DNA from: VXYL01 sp963666465
GTDB lineage: Bacteria > Pseudomonadota > Gammaproteobacteria > Pseudomonadales > Azotimanducaceae
Assembly: GCA_963666465.1 (NCBI GenBank)
Contig: OY762824.1
Span: 1,426,001 to 1,490,000 of the forward strand
DNA length: 64,000 bases
Direction: 5' to 3'
Shown: one piece after another, positions 1-8,811 of the stretch
Layout of the letters: the number at the start of each line of letters is the position of its first letter
Numbering within the stretch: position 1 is the stretch's first letter
Notes under the pieces: model-generated
Seen by the model: only the letters and a program-made list of their open reading frames with translations
What the model was told of the DNA's origin: nothing
Database searches by the model: none
Program-made: the position numbers and the translations under genes

Positions 1-1
1 C

Positions 2-46
2 GGACGCCTCGCACTCGACAATCTGGCTGCCGACGGCTCCAAATGA
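2..46 (+). CDS. C-terminal tail of an upstream gene cut by the window edge
   Basis: The reading frame open from base 2 ends at a TGA at 44-46 that overlaps the ATG at 43-45 of the next reading frame. This ATGA overlap is the usual sign of translational coupling. Only about 14 residues are visible (ending LAADGSK), so the product cannot be named. Confidence 0.25.
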   Translation, partial: GRLALDNLAADGSK

Positions 47-1681
47 CTGATCGTTGCACTGCGACCTGCGCCTCGAGCCCTCAAACGGGCCTAGGCGAGA
101 GTGCGCTGAAGCGTTGCCCCACCCGCACGAGTGTCGTGGCGCTCGGCGGACTGACGATTTACCGAAACAGCAGCTCCTTCGGTGGCGGCGTGCGTTACAC
201 CCTGGCCGCCTTGGCTGCGGCCGGCATCTCGGCCACGCCGTACGAGACCAGCATGGACCCCTATTCGCCGATTTCGCAAGCCGAAGCGGTCGCCATCGTT
301 GCGATTGAGGACTTTGCGGAGCTCCCGGATTCAGACCAAGGACTTGGCGAACTGATCCCGCCCCGGATGATGTTGCTTTGGGACGAGCCCAGCACCCGGC
401 GGCTCTTTGTCAACGACCTGAACGGCGGGCTGTACGGCGTAACCTACGACGGCGAGGCAACGCCATATCTTGATCTCGGCGCGGAGCGCTGGCACCTGCA
501 ACTGGATCTCGCGGGACGTCCCAAGGGGTTCCAGTCATTTGCCTTCCATCCGCAATTTGGCGATGCAGGAACGCCGGGGCACGGTCGGTTCTACACGCTG
601 ATCGAAACGAAGGACACTACGGCTACCCCGGACTACTTCGCTGACCCGGCATTGCGCGACCACGACACGGTGCTGCATGAATGGATCGCAGAGGATCCTG
701 CGGCCGCCGAGTACGATGGCGGCCCGCCTCGCGAACTCCTGCGCGTGCAGCAGCCCCACTTCGCGCACAACGGCGGCATGCTTGGCTTCAGGCCCCATGT
801 CACGCCGCACAACGCGGACTTCGGCTTGCTGTACATGGGCATCGGTGATGGCGGTCGCGGTTCGGACCCGCAGCGCCTTGCACGCAACCTTGGAAGCATT
901 CTTCGGGAAGATCCTGCGCATCGACCCGCTAGGGACGAACAGCACCAATGGAAGGTACGGCATACCAGACAGCAATCCGTTCGTTTCAGACGGCAGCGAT
1001 GCAACGCTCGGCGAGATATACGCCTTCGGCCTGCGCAACCCGCAACGCATGGCGTGGGACCCGAAAGCCGGTGCTCTCTTCGTTCTAGACATCGGCCAGA
1101 ACGTCATCGAGGAGATCAGCGTCGTGACCCTTGGCGCGGACCTGGGCTGGAGCGACTGGGAAGGCAGCTTCCGACACAACCGCCGCAAGAGCAAATCGGA
1201 CGTTTTGCTTGCCGACCCGCGAAGCGACCCCGCCGTGTCGTTCCCGTTCGTCGAATTCGATCAACTCGATCCGCTGCTAGACCTCAATCCGCACAAGAGA
1301 CGCCTGCCTGTCGGGAACCCGCCTTCGGCCGCCATTACGGGCGTCATCATCTATCGTGATGGACCGCTTGCGAAACTCACCGACAAGGTGCTGTTCGGGG
1401 ACAGTCCAAGCGGCGAGGTGTTCTATGTGCCCGCCGACGACCCACCGAGGGACGGTTGGAAACCCAGGCACATTCGGCGCGTGCTGTTCAAGCGCGGGGC
1501 ACGGACCATGACACTGCTCGAGATCATCCAGGAGACGAACATCGCCCAAGGCCGCCGGCGGCCAAGTTCACGGGCGGACCTCAGATTCGGGACAGGCCCT
1601 CACGGGCAAGTGTTCCTGCTGAACAAGGCCGATGGTGTCATCCGTCGCCTCATGCCGTTGGCCGACGAGGGCGGGCGATGA
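43..1681 (+). pseudogene. PQQ-dependent sugar dehydrogenase family protein, frameshifted
   Basis: The two halves lie in different frames. Frame 1 carries the N-terminal part up to about 900 (FVNDLNGGLYGV, HFAHNGGMLGF, YMGIGDGGRGSDP). Frame 2 resumes from about 900 (GKILRIDPLG, YAFGLRNPQRMAWDP, DIGQNVIEEI, LGWSDWEG) and stops at 1681. These are the beta-propeller blades of the glucose/sorbosone dehydrogenase family, which oxidises sugars in the periplasm with PQQ. One base is missing or extra near 895-905, where the homologous reading should pass from NLGSI to FGKILRIDP. The first about 100 residues do not look like the family and no signal peptide is evident, so the 5' end may be rearranged. 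The end overlaps the next gene by ATGA. It is either a recent pseudogene or a sequencing error; family assignment is firm. Confidence 0.8.
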
Positions 1682-2274
1682 CCGTCGCGGCAGGCAACCC
1701 ACAATCGCCACAAGACCGGTCGAGGCCCAAGGTGTTTGGAATCGGGTTCCACAAGACCGGGACGAAATCCCTCGGCGCCGCCCTAGGAATTCTGGGTTAC
1801 CGAGTCTGCGGACCGGTCGGGGCGAAGGACCCCGACATCGCTCGCAAGGCCGTGACACTGATCGACACCCTCGCTTGGCAATACGATGCCTTTCAGGACA
1901 ACCCGTGGCCACTGTTCTATGAGCGCCTTGACCAACATCATGCCGGTAGCCGGTTCGTCCTAACCGTTAGGCCAGAAGATGCTTGGCTCGACAGCGTCGT
2001 GTCGCACTTCGGCCACCACGACACGCCGATGCGGCATTACATATATGGCGTCGGGCACCCCGAGGGCAACGAGCAAGCATTCTTGGATCGCTACCGCCGC
2101 CACAACGACGAAGTCCGAGCGTACTTCCGCCATCGACCAGAGGACTTCCTCGTCATCGACATCACCGCTGGTGAGGGCTGGGAGCGCCTTTGCGGATTCC
2201 TCGGCCTTGAGGAACCCGGCCATCCCTTCCCCAAACTGAACACGCGGGACCGTAGGCTCGGGCCGGGATATTGA
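1678..2274 (+). CDS. small sulfotransferase family protein
   Basis: 198 residues. It opens with a PAPS 5'-phosphosulfate-binding loop (GFHKTGTKSLG, about residues 23-33) followed by a region rich in acidic and aromatic residues, and a second motif LTVRPEDAW resembling the 3'-phosphate-binding strand, as in the Sulfotransfer_4-like families that transfer sulfate from PAPS. The ATG overlaps the upstream TGA (ATGA), and the TGA overlaps the TTG of the next gene, so the three reading frames look co-translated. The acceptor is unknown; the next gene is a glycosyltransferase-sulfotransferase fusion, which suggests a sulfated polysaccharide or glycolipid. Confidence 0.75.
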   Translation: MTVAAGNPQSPQDRSRPKVFGIGFHKTGTKSLGAALGILGYRVCGPVGAKDPDIARKAVTLIDTLAWQYDAFQDNPWPLFYERLDQHHAGSRFVLTVRPEDAWLDSVVSHFGHHDTPMRHYIYGVGHPEGNEQAFLDRYRRHNDEVRAYFRHRPEDFLVIDITAGEGWERLCGFLGLEEPGHPFPKLNTRDRRLGPGY

Positions 2275-3851
2275 CCGACGTGGAGGCAGTCCCGCAGATG
2301 CGCGAGAACACCGCTCCGATGCTGCCGAAAACCATCTACATGCTCTGGCTGCAGGGGTGGGACGACACACCGGAAGTGGTGACGCTGTGCCGTCGTTCCT
2401 GGGAGTATCACAACTCGACCTGGCGCATCGTCCTGTTGGACCGGCGCAACCTGTTCGACCACCTCGACTCGGAAGAGCTCGCCGGGCTGCCAGACATGCC
2501 CCCGGCGTCACTGTCCGATGTCGTCCGCGTCCACCTCCTTAGGCGCGGCGGCGTCTGGGTCGATGCCACCTGCTTTTGCTGCATGCCGCTCGACGCGTGG
2601 ATCCACGAACACATGCCATCGGGCTTCTTCGCATTCGACCGTCCGGGAAAAGACCGCATGATCTCAAGCTGGTTCATGGCCGCGGTGCCAGGCAATCCAC
2701 TCGTTGACATCTACTGCCGCGCAACCCGGCAGTACTGGTTGCGGAATCCCCGGCTTAGACCCGTCGAGCAGGCGGGCAGCATATCCCGGATACTTGCAAG
2801 ACCCAGGATCCGGCGGTTACTTACCGAACGGTCCTGGCTTTGGCATTCGCCTTTCGTCAAGAAAGTCCTTAGGGTGTACTCCTACTACTGGCTGCACTTC
2901 CTCTTCGGAAGGTGCTATCGGAGGAATCGTCGGTTTCGAGCGGTCTGGAACGCAACGCCCAAGGTGAGTGCGTTGATCCCGCACAGGCTGCTGCACTACG
3001 GCCTGCTCGAGCCCTTGAGCTCTCCACTCAAGCTGGAGGTATCGCTCAGGTTCTCCCCCCTATACAAGCTGAGGTGGCGATCACAGGGCGAACCCCGACC
3101 CGACTGCGCCCTCAAGCTCCTGCCAGAGACGCTGCGGACAGCCCACGAACGCCAGCGAACGCCGAAGATGCACTACGTCATGCGATCCGACAGGAACCGG
3201 ATCATCTACTTCATCAACCCGAAGTGCGCCTGCACAAGCCTAAAGGCTTTCGTCGTGACGAACGACGACCAGATCCATGTCGACGCGGGCAAGATCGGCA
3301 AGGACGGGGCGTTCGCCGGCATTGACAAAACCGAGGACATCACTCCGTACCGCGACTACTTCAAGTTCTCGTTCGTACGGAATCCGTGGGACCGGCTGGT
3401 CTCGTGCTACACGGAAAAGGTGGTCATCCAGAGGCGATGGACCGATGTCTTCGGCACGGAACCGAGTTTCCGGCATTTCGTGCGAACGGTGGCCGGCATT
3501 CCCGACGCAGCCTCCGATATGCACTGGCGCTCCCAGTATCTGAATCTAGTGGATCGGGACTACAACATCATCGTGGACTTCCTGGGAAGAGTAGAGGCAA
3601 TCGAAGAAGGCGTCCGCACCATCGCCTCCCACGCTGGCTTGGCGTTCGATCTCGGACATTACCGCAGATCCAAGCACAAGCCGTACGCGGCGTACTACGA
3701 CGACGAGACGCGGGAACTGGTCGCCCAACGCTATGCCGTGGACATAGCGATGTTCGGCTATACGTTCCATGCAGCGACATCACAGGCGATGCACTATCGG
3801 ACGGCCCGACTTCTGCCCCGATCTGCACAACCCAACGGTGGCCAGGGCTAG
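2271..3851 (+). CDS. glycosyltransferase (capsule-synthesis type) fused to sulfotransferase
   Basis: 526 residues with two enzymatic parts. Residues about 18-200 look like the Caps_synth/GT32-like glycosyltransferases: PKTIYMLWLQGW, then SDVVRVHLLRRGGVWVDAT, where D98 lies in the metal/sugar-nucleotide motif. Residues about 305-515 are a Sulfotransfer_2-type domain with FINPKCACTSLKAF (314-327, PAPS loop) and FSFVRNPWDRLVSCY (R370 in the 3'-phosphate motif). The start is TTG at 2271, overlapping the upstream stop; ATG at 2298 is the alternative. The fusion implies that the same polymer is glycosylated and then sulfated. No signal peptide is seen, so it is probably cytoplasmic. Acceptor and sugar are unknown. 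Confidence 0.75.
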   Translation: MTDVEAVPQMRENTAPMLPKTIYMLWLQGWDDTPEVVTLCRRSWEYHNSTWRIVLLDRRNLFDHLDSEELAGLPDMPPASLSDVVRVHLLRRGGVWVDATCFCCMPLDAWIHEHMPSGFFAFDRPGKDRMISSWFMAAVPGNPLVDIYCRATRQYWLRNPRLRPVEQAGSISRILARPRIRRLLTERSWLWHSPFVKKVLRVYSYYWLHFLFGRCYRRNRRFRAVWNATPKVSALIPHRLLHYGLLEPLSSPLKLEVSLRFSPLYKLRWRSQGEPRPDCALKLLPETLRTAHERQRTPKMHYVMRSDRNRIIYFINPKCACTSLKAFVVTNDDQIHVDAGKIGKDGAFAGIDKTEDITPYRDYFKFSFVRNPWDRLVSCYTEKVVIQRRWTDVFGTEPSFRHFVRTVAGIPDAASDMHWRSQYLNLVDRDYNIIVDFLGRVEAIEEGVRTIASHAGLAFDLGHYRRSKHKPYAAYYDDETRELVAQRYAVDIAMFGYTFHAATSQAMHYRTARLLPRSAQPNGGQG

Positions 3852-4096
3852 GCACGAAGGGAAGTCGGTCCGACTTGGCGCCCGCGGAACGACGCAGTGG
3901 CGAGGGGCCCCGTTTCCTTCCAACGAAGCACGCGTCTCGCGGAGCGTCCCTTGAAGCGCTAACGGCGTGCGCATGCGGGCACGAAAGCCGCTCCTGAACG
4001 CGAACCGCCTCCCCACCTGCGATTAGGTGCGCCAGTCCTGCTCGCAAGCGCTGTATGCTCCGAGGACGCTTGTTCGGTTCGGAGCCGCACAGATCG
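3852..4096. other. intergenic region before galE
   Basis: No convincing gene, repeat or terminator was seen in this 245-nt stretch. Reading frames here look like chance reading frames of high-GC DNA. Confidence 0.3.
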
Positions 4097-5107
4097 ATGG
4101 AAGTTCTGGTAACGGGTGGTGCGGGTTTCATCGGCACGCATGTCGCTTTGGAACTGCTAGCAGCTGGCTGGGAGCCAGTGCTGTTCGACAACTTCGCCAA
4201 TGCGTCACCGAGCGCCATACCCGCGCTCGTCCAGCTGGCAGGGCGAACGCCGCGGTGCGTCGAGGGCGACCTCCGCGACTCCCATTTCTTGGACCGGTTG
4301 ATGGAATGCCACGATTTCTCCGCCGTCGTCCATCTCGCGGCGCTCAAAGCGGTTGGCGAGTCGGTCACGGAGCCGTTGCGCTACTATTCCAACAACCTTG
4401 TCGGCACAGCCTGCTTGCTCGACCGCATGGCGCACCATGGGGTGACGTCGCTAGTGTTCAGCTCGACGGCCACCGTGTACGCGCCGTCCGAGGCACCCCT
4501 CGCCGAGAATGCTCCCTTACAGCCCGCGAGTCCCTACGCGCGCGCCAAGCTTGCCGCCGAGGAGATGCTGCGCGACCTATCGGCGGCAGAATCGCGCTGG
4601 CGGGTTTCGATCCTGCGGTACTTCAATGCGGGCGGGGCACACCCGAGCGGCAGGATTGGCGAAAGTCCGCCCGACTCTCCCAAAAACGTGCTGCCGCAGG
4701 TAGCTGAGGTTGCGGCTGGGCGGCGCGAGCGTCTTTCTGTATTCGGCGACGATTACCCGACTCCCGACGGCACTTGCATTCGTGACTACGTGCATGTCGT
4801 CGACATCGCGCGTGCGCACGTCCATGCCTTGGAGCACCTAGTGCAGAACTCGGGCGTATCAGTCCACAATCTCGGAACAGGCCACGGTCATAGTGTGCTT
4901 GATGTGGTTGGCACCTTCGAACGCGCGACCGGCGTCGCCATCCCGTACCAAATCGTCCCGCGCAGGCCGGGCGACGTGGCCGTGCTTTGCGCGGACTCGG
5001 GCCGTGCGCAAAGGGAGCTCGGCTGGACGGCCGCCTTCGACCTCCATCGCATCTGCACCGACCTATGGCGTTGGCGGTCGGCGCGTCCGCGCGGACATGG
5101 AAACTGA
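4097..5107 (+). CDS. galE: UDP-glucose 4-epimerase
   Basis: 336 residues, close to the usual 338. It is an extended short-chain dehydrogenase: N-terminal NAD-binding GGAGFIG (residues about 7-13), AALKAVGESV, SSTATVY with the catalytic Ser/Thr, Y147-A-R-A-K151 as the catalytic YxxxK, RYFNAGGAHPSG, and GTCIRDYVHVVD. It interconverts UDP-glucose and UDP-galactose, feeding the neighbouring glycosyltransferase with sugar nucleotide. The start at 4097 gives the canonical MEVLVTGGAGF; the frame is open further upstream but without homology. The family also includes other UDP-sugar epimerases, so substrate is inferred. Confidence 0.9.
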   Translation: MEVLVTGGAGFIGTHVALELLAAGWEPVLFDNFANASPSAIPALVQLAGRTPRCVEGDLRDSHFLDRLMECHDFSAVVHLAALKAVGESVTEPLRYYSNNLVGTACLLDRMAHHGVTSLVFSSTATVYAPSEAPLAENAPLQPASPYARAKLAAEEMLRDLSAAESRWRVSILRYFNAGGAHPSGRIGESPPDSPKNVLPQVAEVAAGRRERLSVFGDDYPTPDGTCIRDYVHVVDIARAHVHALEHLVQNSGVSVHNLGTGHGHSVLDVVGTFERATGVAIPYQIVPRRPGDVAVLCADSGRAQRELGWTAAFDLHRICTDLWRWRSARPRGHGN

Positions 5108-5287
5108 ATCTCGCGCTGCAGATTCCAAGGGCCCGACCGCAACGCCCTACGGCCCAAGCCCCTGGCCACGCGAAGGCATCGTCGTCGCGGCAGAGGTGTG
5201 GACAAAGGGAGCCATCTGGCTCGTGTAACATCGCGGGAATCGCCTAGAGGCTTTCAGCTCAGCAGGTTCAGCAGGCAGGCGTTCCAA

Positions 5288-6889
5288 ATGAATATCCCGG
5301 ACGACAGCTCCGCGAGCTACGAGTACGACTTCGACCACACGAGCGTCGGCGATCTGCGGATGCCGACGTCCGAGTACGCGAAACTGGTCGATGCATACCG
5401 CCTCATGCGCAAAGTACTCCAGCAATGGAACGAGCGTGTCCCCAAAGAAACCGGCGCGAAAGCGCCGTACCTACGGGAAGTGGAGGATCTTGACAGGATG
5501 ATCCACTGGAGCGACGAGCAATTCTCGAGTGGTGGCGCGGAGGTCGTTGTTCGGGGAATTTCTGTCAGTAGCCTCCGCTGCGCCAAAGCCGCAATGCTGC
5601 TTTACATTGACGACAAGCGGGAGGGCCGCAGAACATTGGCCGAGAGCGGCTGGCCGGGCGCTGCCCTACGGTCCGTAGACAACGAAATCCAGCAACTTCA
5701 GGCAATCGCAGACCGCATTTCCGGGGAGCCGAGTGGCGTGCTCAGGGACCTGAAGTCCGTGACGGCAAGCCAACATGCCGACGTGACATCGAAGGACAGC
5801 AGCAACGACCTCCACCTCAAGGCGCTGTCCATCAGTGGATTTCGCGGCATCGATTCGCTAACCATTCCCAGGCTGGGCCGGGTAACCCTGCTGTCCGGTC
5901 GCAACGGCATCGGAAAGACCACCGTCCTCGATGCCGTGCGTGCCTATGCCGCGCGGGGGCGCCCGGAAGTGCTGGTTGAATTGCTCAAGCGCAACGAGGA
6001 GCTGGCACGGCAGGCTGACAAGAACGACGCCCCTGTCGACCTCCCAGACATCGCCGCTCTCTTTCACGCCCGGACCCATGATGGTTGCATCTCGATTGGT
6101 CCGAACTGCGAGGAAGACGCCCTTCGACTGGAACTGTCGGGTCCAAAGGAATGGCCAGACGAACGCGCTACCCAGTTCGCGAGAATCGGCTTGGAGCAGG
6201 CAATCAAGGTCCAAGTAGGCAACGACACAACCTTCCTGCCCTGGGCACCCCCTTCCGAGGCGGACGTTAGACGCGTCCGGCACGCATATCGCGGCTATCT
6301 CGACGATGACTTGCCCGAAGAAATCGCCTGCAATCTGTTCGGACCGGGTCCCACGTCCAACGAAAAGCTGGCCGAATTCTGGGACGAGGCAAGTTTAGGG
6401 CCCGAGGAAGAGCTTGCGATGGAAGCTCTGCGCCTTGTGCTAGGAAGGAAACTGCAGCGAGTAGCCGTCGTCGGCCAAGCATTCCGTGGCTCTGGCCGCC
6501 GCTTCGTCGTTCGGTTAGCCGGTGGCATACGAGCGCCCTTGGCAAGTTTCGGCGACGGCGCCGTGCGGCTGTTTGGCATCGCGCTGACGCTGGTCCGCAG
6601 TCGCGGCGGTTTCTTGGTCATCGACGAGGCGGAGAACGGGATCCACCACTCGATACAGCAGGAGTTCTGGCGCTTGGTCTTTGAAGCCGCGGTCGATCAC
6701 AACGTGCAGGTGCTTGCAACGACCCATAGCAAGGACTGCATCGACGGCTTTGGTCGTGCCGCCAAGGAGTTCACCGGTTCGGAAGGCGTCCTCCTTCGCT
6801 TGGAACGCCACAACGGCAAGCTTCGAGCTGTCCAATACGTCGAAGACGAGATCGTAACGGCAGCCGAGCAAGGAATCGAGACGAGGTAG
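5288..6889 (+). CDS. AAA-family ATPase (ABC/OLD-like) with N-terminal extension
   Basis: 533 residues from ATG 5288 (an upstream ATG at 5198 is possible). The first about 180 residues are a charged, helical domain not recognised. The ATPase core follows: LKALSISGFRGIDSLTI, Walker A GRNGIGKT (204-211), a degenerate signature SFGDGAVRLFGIAL, Walker B FLVIDEAEN (442-450, D446/E447), and the switch histidine in TTHSKD (H480). This is the AAA_15/AAA_21 layout found in OLD nucleases, RloA and AbiLi. The stop is followed after 2 nt by the TOPRIM-like partner gene, so the two are co-transcribed. A role in anti-phage defence is inferred from architecture. Confidence 0.8.
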   Translation: MNIPDDSSASYEYDFDHTSVGDLRMPTSEYAKLVDAYRLMRKVLQQWNERVPKETGAKAPYLREVEDLDRMIHWSDEQFSSGGAEVVVRGISVSSLRCAKAAMLLYIDDKREGRRTLAESGWPGAALRSVDNEIQQLQAIADRISGEPSGVLRDLKSVTASQHADVTSKDSSNDLHLKALSISGFRGIDSLTIPRLGRVTLLSGRNGIGKTTVLDAVRAYAARGRPEVLVELLKRNEELARQADKNDAPVDLPDIAALFHARTHDGCISIGPNCEEDALRLELSGPKEWPDERATQFARIGLEQAIKVQVGNDTTFLPWAPPSEADVRRVRHAYRGYLDDDLPEEIACNLFGPGPTSNEKLAEFWDEASLGPEEELAMEALRLVLGRKLQRVAVVGQAFRGSGRRFVVRLAGGIRAPLASFGDGAVRLFGIALTLVRSRGGFLVIDEAENGIHHSIQQEFWRLVFEAAVDHNVQVLATTHSKDCIDGFGRAAKEFTGSEGVLLRLERHNGKLRAVQYVEDEIVTAAEQGIETR

Positions 6890-6891
6890 GC

Positions 6892-7518
6892 ATGGAGGAC
6901 GCCCCTGCACCGGCGCGTTTGCTCCTCGTCGAGGGTGTGGACGACAAGCATGTGGTCCGCCATGTTTGGGCACGGAAAAACCCGGAGAAGCGACAACCCT
7001 TCGAGATCCGGGAGAAGGACGGGGTCGAGAGGCTGGTGGAGTCCATCAGCGTCGAGGTCAAAGTGCCCGGCCGCATTGCCTTGGGGATCATGGTTGATGC
7101 CAACTCTCGCGTTGAGTCCCGATGGAGGTCCATGGAGCGCCAGCTCCGCATTGCGGAAGTGGATTTACCATCCGACATGGACAGAGACGGCACGATCATA
7201 CCCGGCGTAGACGACGCGGGGCTTGGGGTCACCGTTGGCGTCTGGATCATGCCCGACAACATGGCGCAAGGCCATCTTGAGGACTTCGTCGCCAGGCTGA
7301 TTCCAGAGGAAGATCCGGTATGGCCACTGGCGCAAGAGTACATTCATCGCATTCCGGAGGACCATCGGCCCAAGGACGTCTCGAAGGCGGCACTGCACGC
7401 GTGGCTTGCGGCCCGAGCCGAACCGCGCCGGATGGGTCAGGCGATCGGCTTTGGAGACTTGCAGTTGACAGGCATTGCCGACCGCTTTGCGTGTTGGCTT
7501 AGACGCCTCTTCGAGTAG
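6892..7518 (+). CDS. TOPRIM-like DUF3226 protein, partner of the upstream ATPase
   Basis: 208 residues. The N-terminal LLLVEGVDDKHVV carries the glutamate of the TOPRIM-like fold; GIMVDAN stands where relatives usually have an acidic DxD, so the second acidic residue is Asn here. VGVWIMPDN and the following LEDFV complete the DUF3226 pattern. In OLD-like systems the TOPRIM part is the nuclease that the ABC-type ATPase controls. The start lies 2 nt after the ATPase stop. Two-gene ATPase/TOPRIM pairs such as AbiLi/AbiLii or RloA/RloB are the closest known arrangement. Nuclease activity is not proven and the D-to-N change leaves it uncertain. Confidence 0.75.
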   Translation: MEDAPAPARLLLVEGVDDKHVVRHVWARKNPEKRQPFEIREKDGVERLVESISVEVKVPGRIALGIMVDANSRVESRWRSMERQLRIAEVDLPSDMDRDGTIIPGVDDAGLGVTVGVWIMPDNMAQGHLEDFVARLIPEEDPVWPLAQEYIHRIPEDHRPKDVSKAALHAWLAARAEPRRMGQAIGFGDLQLTGIADRFACWLRRLFE

Positions 7519-7884
7519 CTGTCACGCCAGGGAAGAGTCGACGTCAGAGCAGAACACCGTACACCTCCGCCGCCGCGCAGGGTGATTGCACGCTTTGGCT
7601 CCAGCGGTGTCCGCGGTGCCCACGACGTCCCATCGCCGCCGCTCGTCCGCGCGGACCGGTCGGACCGACCTCGCCGACCACCACGTCCCGCCTGTCCAGC
7701 ACGTCCGCCATGCAACGCGTTGCACAGCATGGCGCGCGAAAGAGCCAGTGCCTTTTGCTACGTTGCCTCAATCAGCCTGTTGCGCTTAGCGTGCAACAGC
7801 CCTGCGCTGCGGCGTCAACCCCTGCAATCGCTGGCGCAGATGCGATACGATGCCGCGCTCGCTTCAGGTCTGCCAGTTTCTTCG
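7519..7884. other. gene-free stretch
   Basis: The reading frame of the following hydrolase stays open through here, but its translation is Arg/Pro-rich and unlike any family. No repeat copy or clear terminator was seen. Confidence 0.35.
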
Positions 7885-8775
7885 ATGCCAACATTCCATG
7901 CCCGTAGCGGGGACATCTACTTCGAGCAGCGAGGCGCCAGGGCCGATCCCCGCGTGCTCCTGATCCATGGCCTTGGCTGCCAGCTCGTGCAGTGGCCGGA
8001 CTCGCTCGTCGACGGCATGGCGGCGGCCGGGTTTTGCGTTGTCATGCTCGACAACCGCGACGCGGGGCTGTCGCAGCAGTCGTCGGCGGAGCCGCCTGCC
8101 ATCGAGGCGATCGTGGCGGCCGCGAACGGGGATTCTGCACTCGCTCCGGCCTACACCCTGGCCGACATGGCCCAGGACGCGGTGGATCTGCTGGACCACT
8201 TGGGCCAGGCAGGTGCCCACATCGTCGGCCTGTCGATGGGCGGCATGATTGCGCAGCACGTGGCCATGTCTCACACCGAGCGCGCCTTCAGCCTCACCTC
8301 CATCATGTCGAACACGGGCAACCCCAACCTGCCTCGTCGCGAGGAGGCGCTGATGGCGTTTCTCGCACCCTTGGCTGCCACCGATGTGGAAGCCGCCGTG
8401 GAGGCGCAAACCCAAGCCTTTCAGGCCGTTGGCAGCCGCCACTACGACTCCGCCGAAGTCGGCTTCGCCCGCTTCTCTCGCCGCGCCGTGGAACGTTCGT
8501 TCCGACCGGCTGGCCTGATGCGGCAACTCGGCGCAATCGTCGCCGACGGCGACCGCAGGGAGCGGCTGGCAGCGGTTCGCACACCCACCCTGGTGATTCA
8601 CGGCGTGGACGACCCGCTGGTGCCGGTGGAGGCCGGCCGCGACACCGCGGCGGCAATCGAAGGCGCCCGGATTGTTGAAATCGAGCGAATGGGCCACGAC
8701 CTGCCTGAACCGGAAGTGCCGCGGGTGGTCGAGGCGATCGTCGAGCACGCACGCGGCGTCGAACTGCTGCGCTGA
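7885..8775 (+). CDS. alpha/beta hydrolase
   Basis: 296 residues. Oxyanion motif LLIHGLGC near residue 24, nucleophile elbow GLSMGGM (S117), acid in VIHGVDDPLVP, and the histidine in ERMGHDLPEP near the C-terminus make a complete catalytic triad. The family covers esterases, lactonases and C-C hydrolases, and the substrate cannot be told. The start at 7885 gives MPTFHARSGDIYFEQRG, the normal beginning of the fold; ATG 7840 is an alternative. It converges on the LLM oxidoreductase gene 36 nt away. Confidence 0.8.
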   Translation: MPTFHARSGDIYFEQRGARADPRVLLIHGLGCQLVQWPDSLVDGMAAAGFCVVMLDNRDAGLSQQSSAEPPAIEAIVAAANGDSALAPAYTLADMAQDAVDLLDHLGQAGAHIVGLSMGGMIAQHVAMSHTERAFSLTSIMSNTGNPNLPRREEALMAFLAPLAATDVEAAVEAQTQAFQAVGSRHYDSAEVGFARFSRRAVERSFRPAGLMRQLGAIVADGDRRERLAAVRTPTLVIHGVDDPLVPVEAGRDTAAAIEGARIVEIERMGHDLPEPEVPRVVEAIVEHARGVELLR

Positions 8776-8811
8776 CGCGCCTTGGCGCGTCGGGCCCAAG
8801 CCAGCGGTTGT

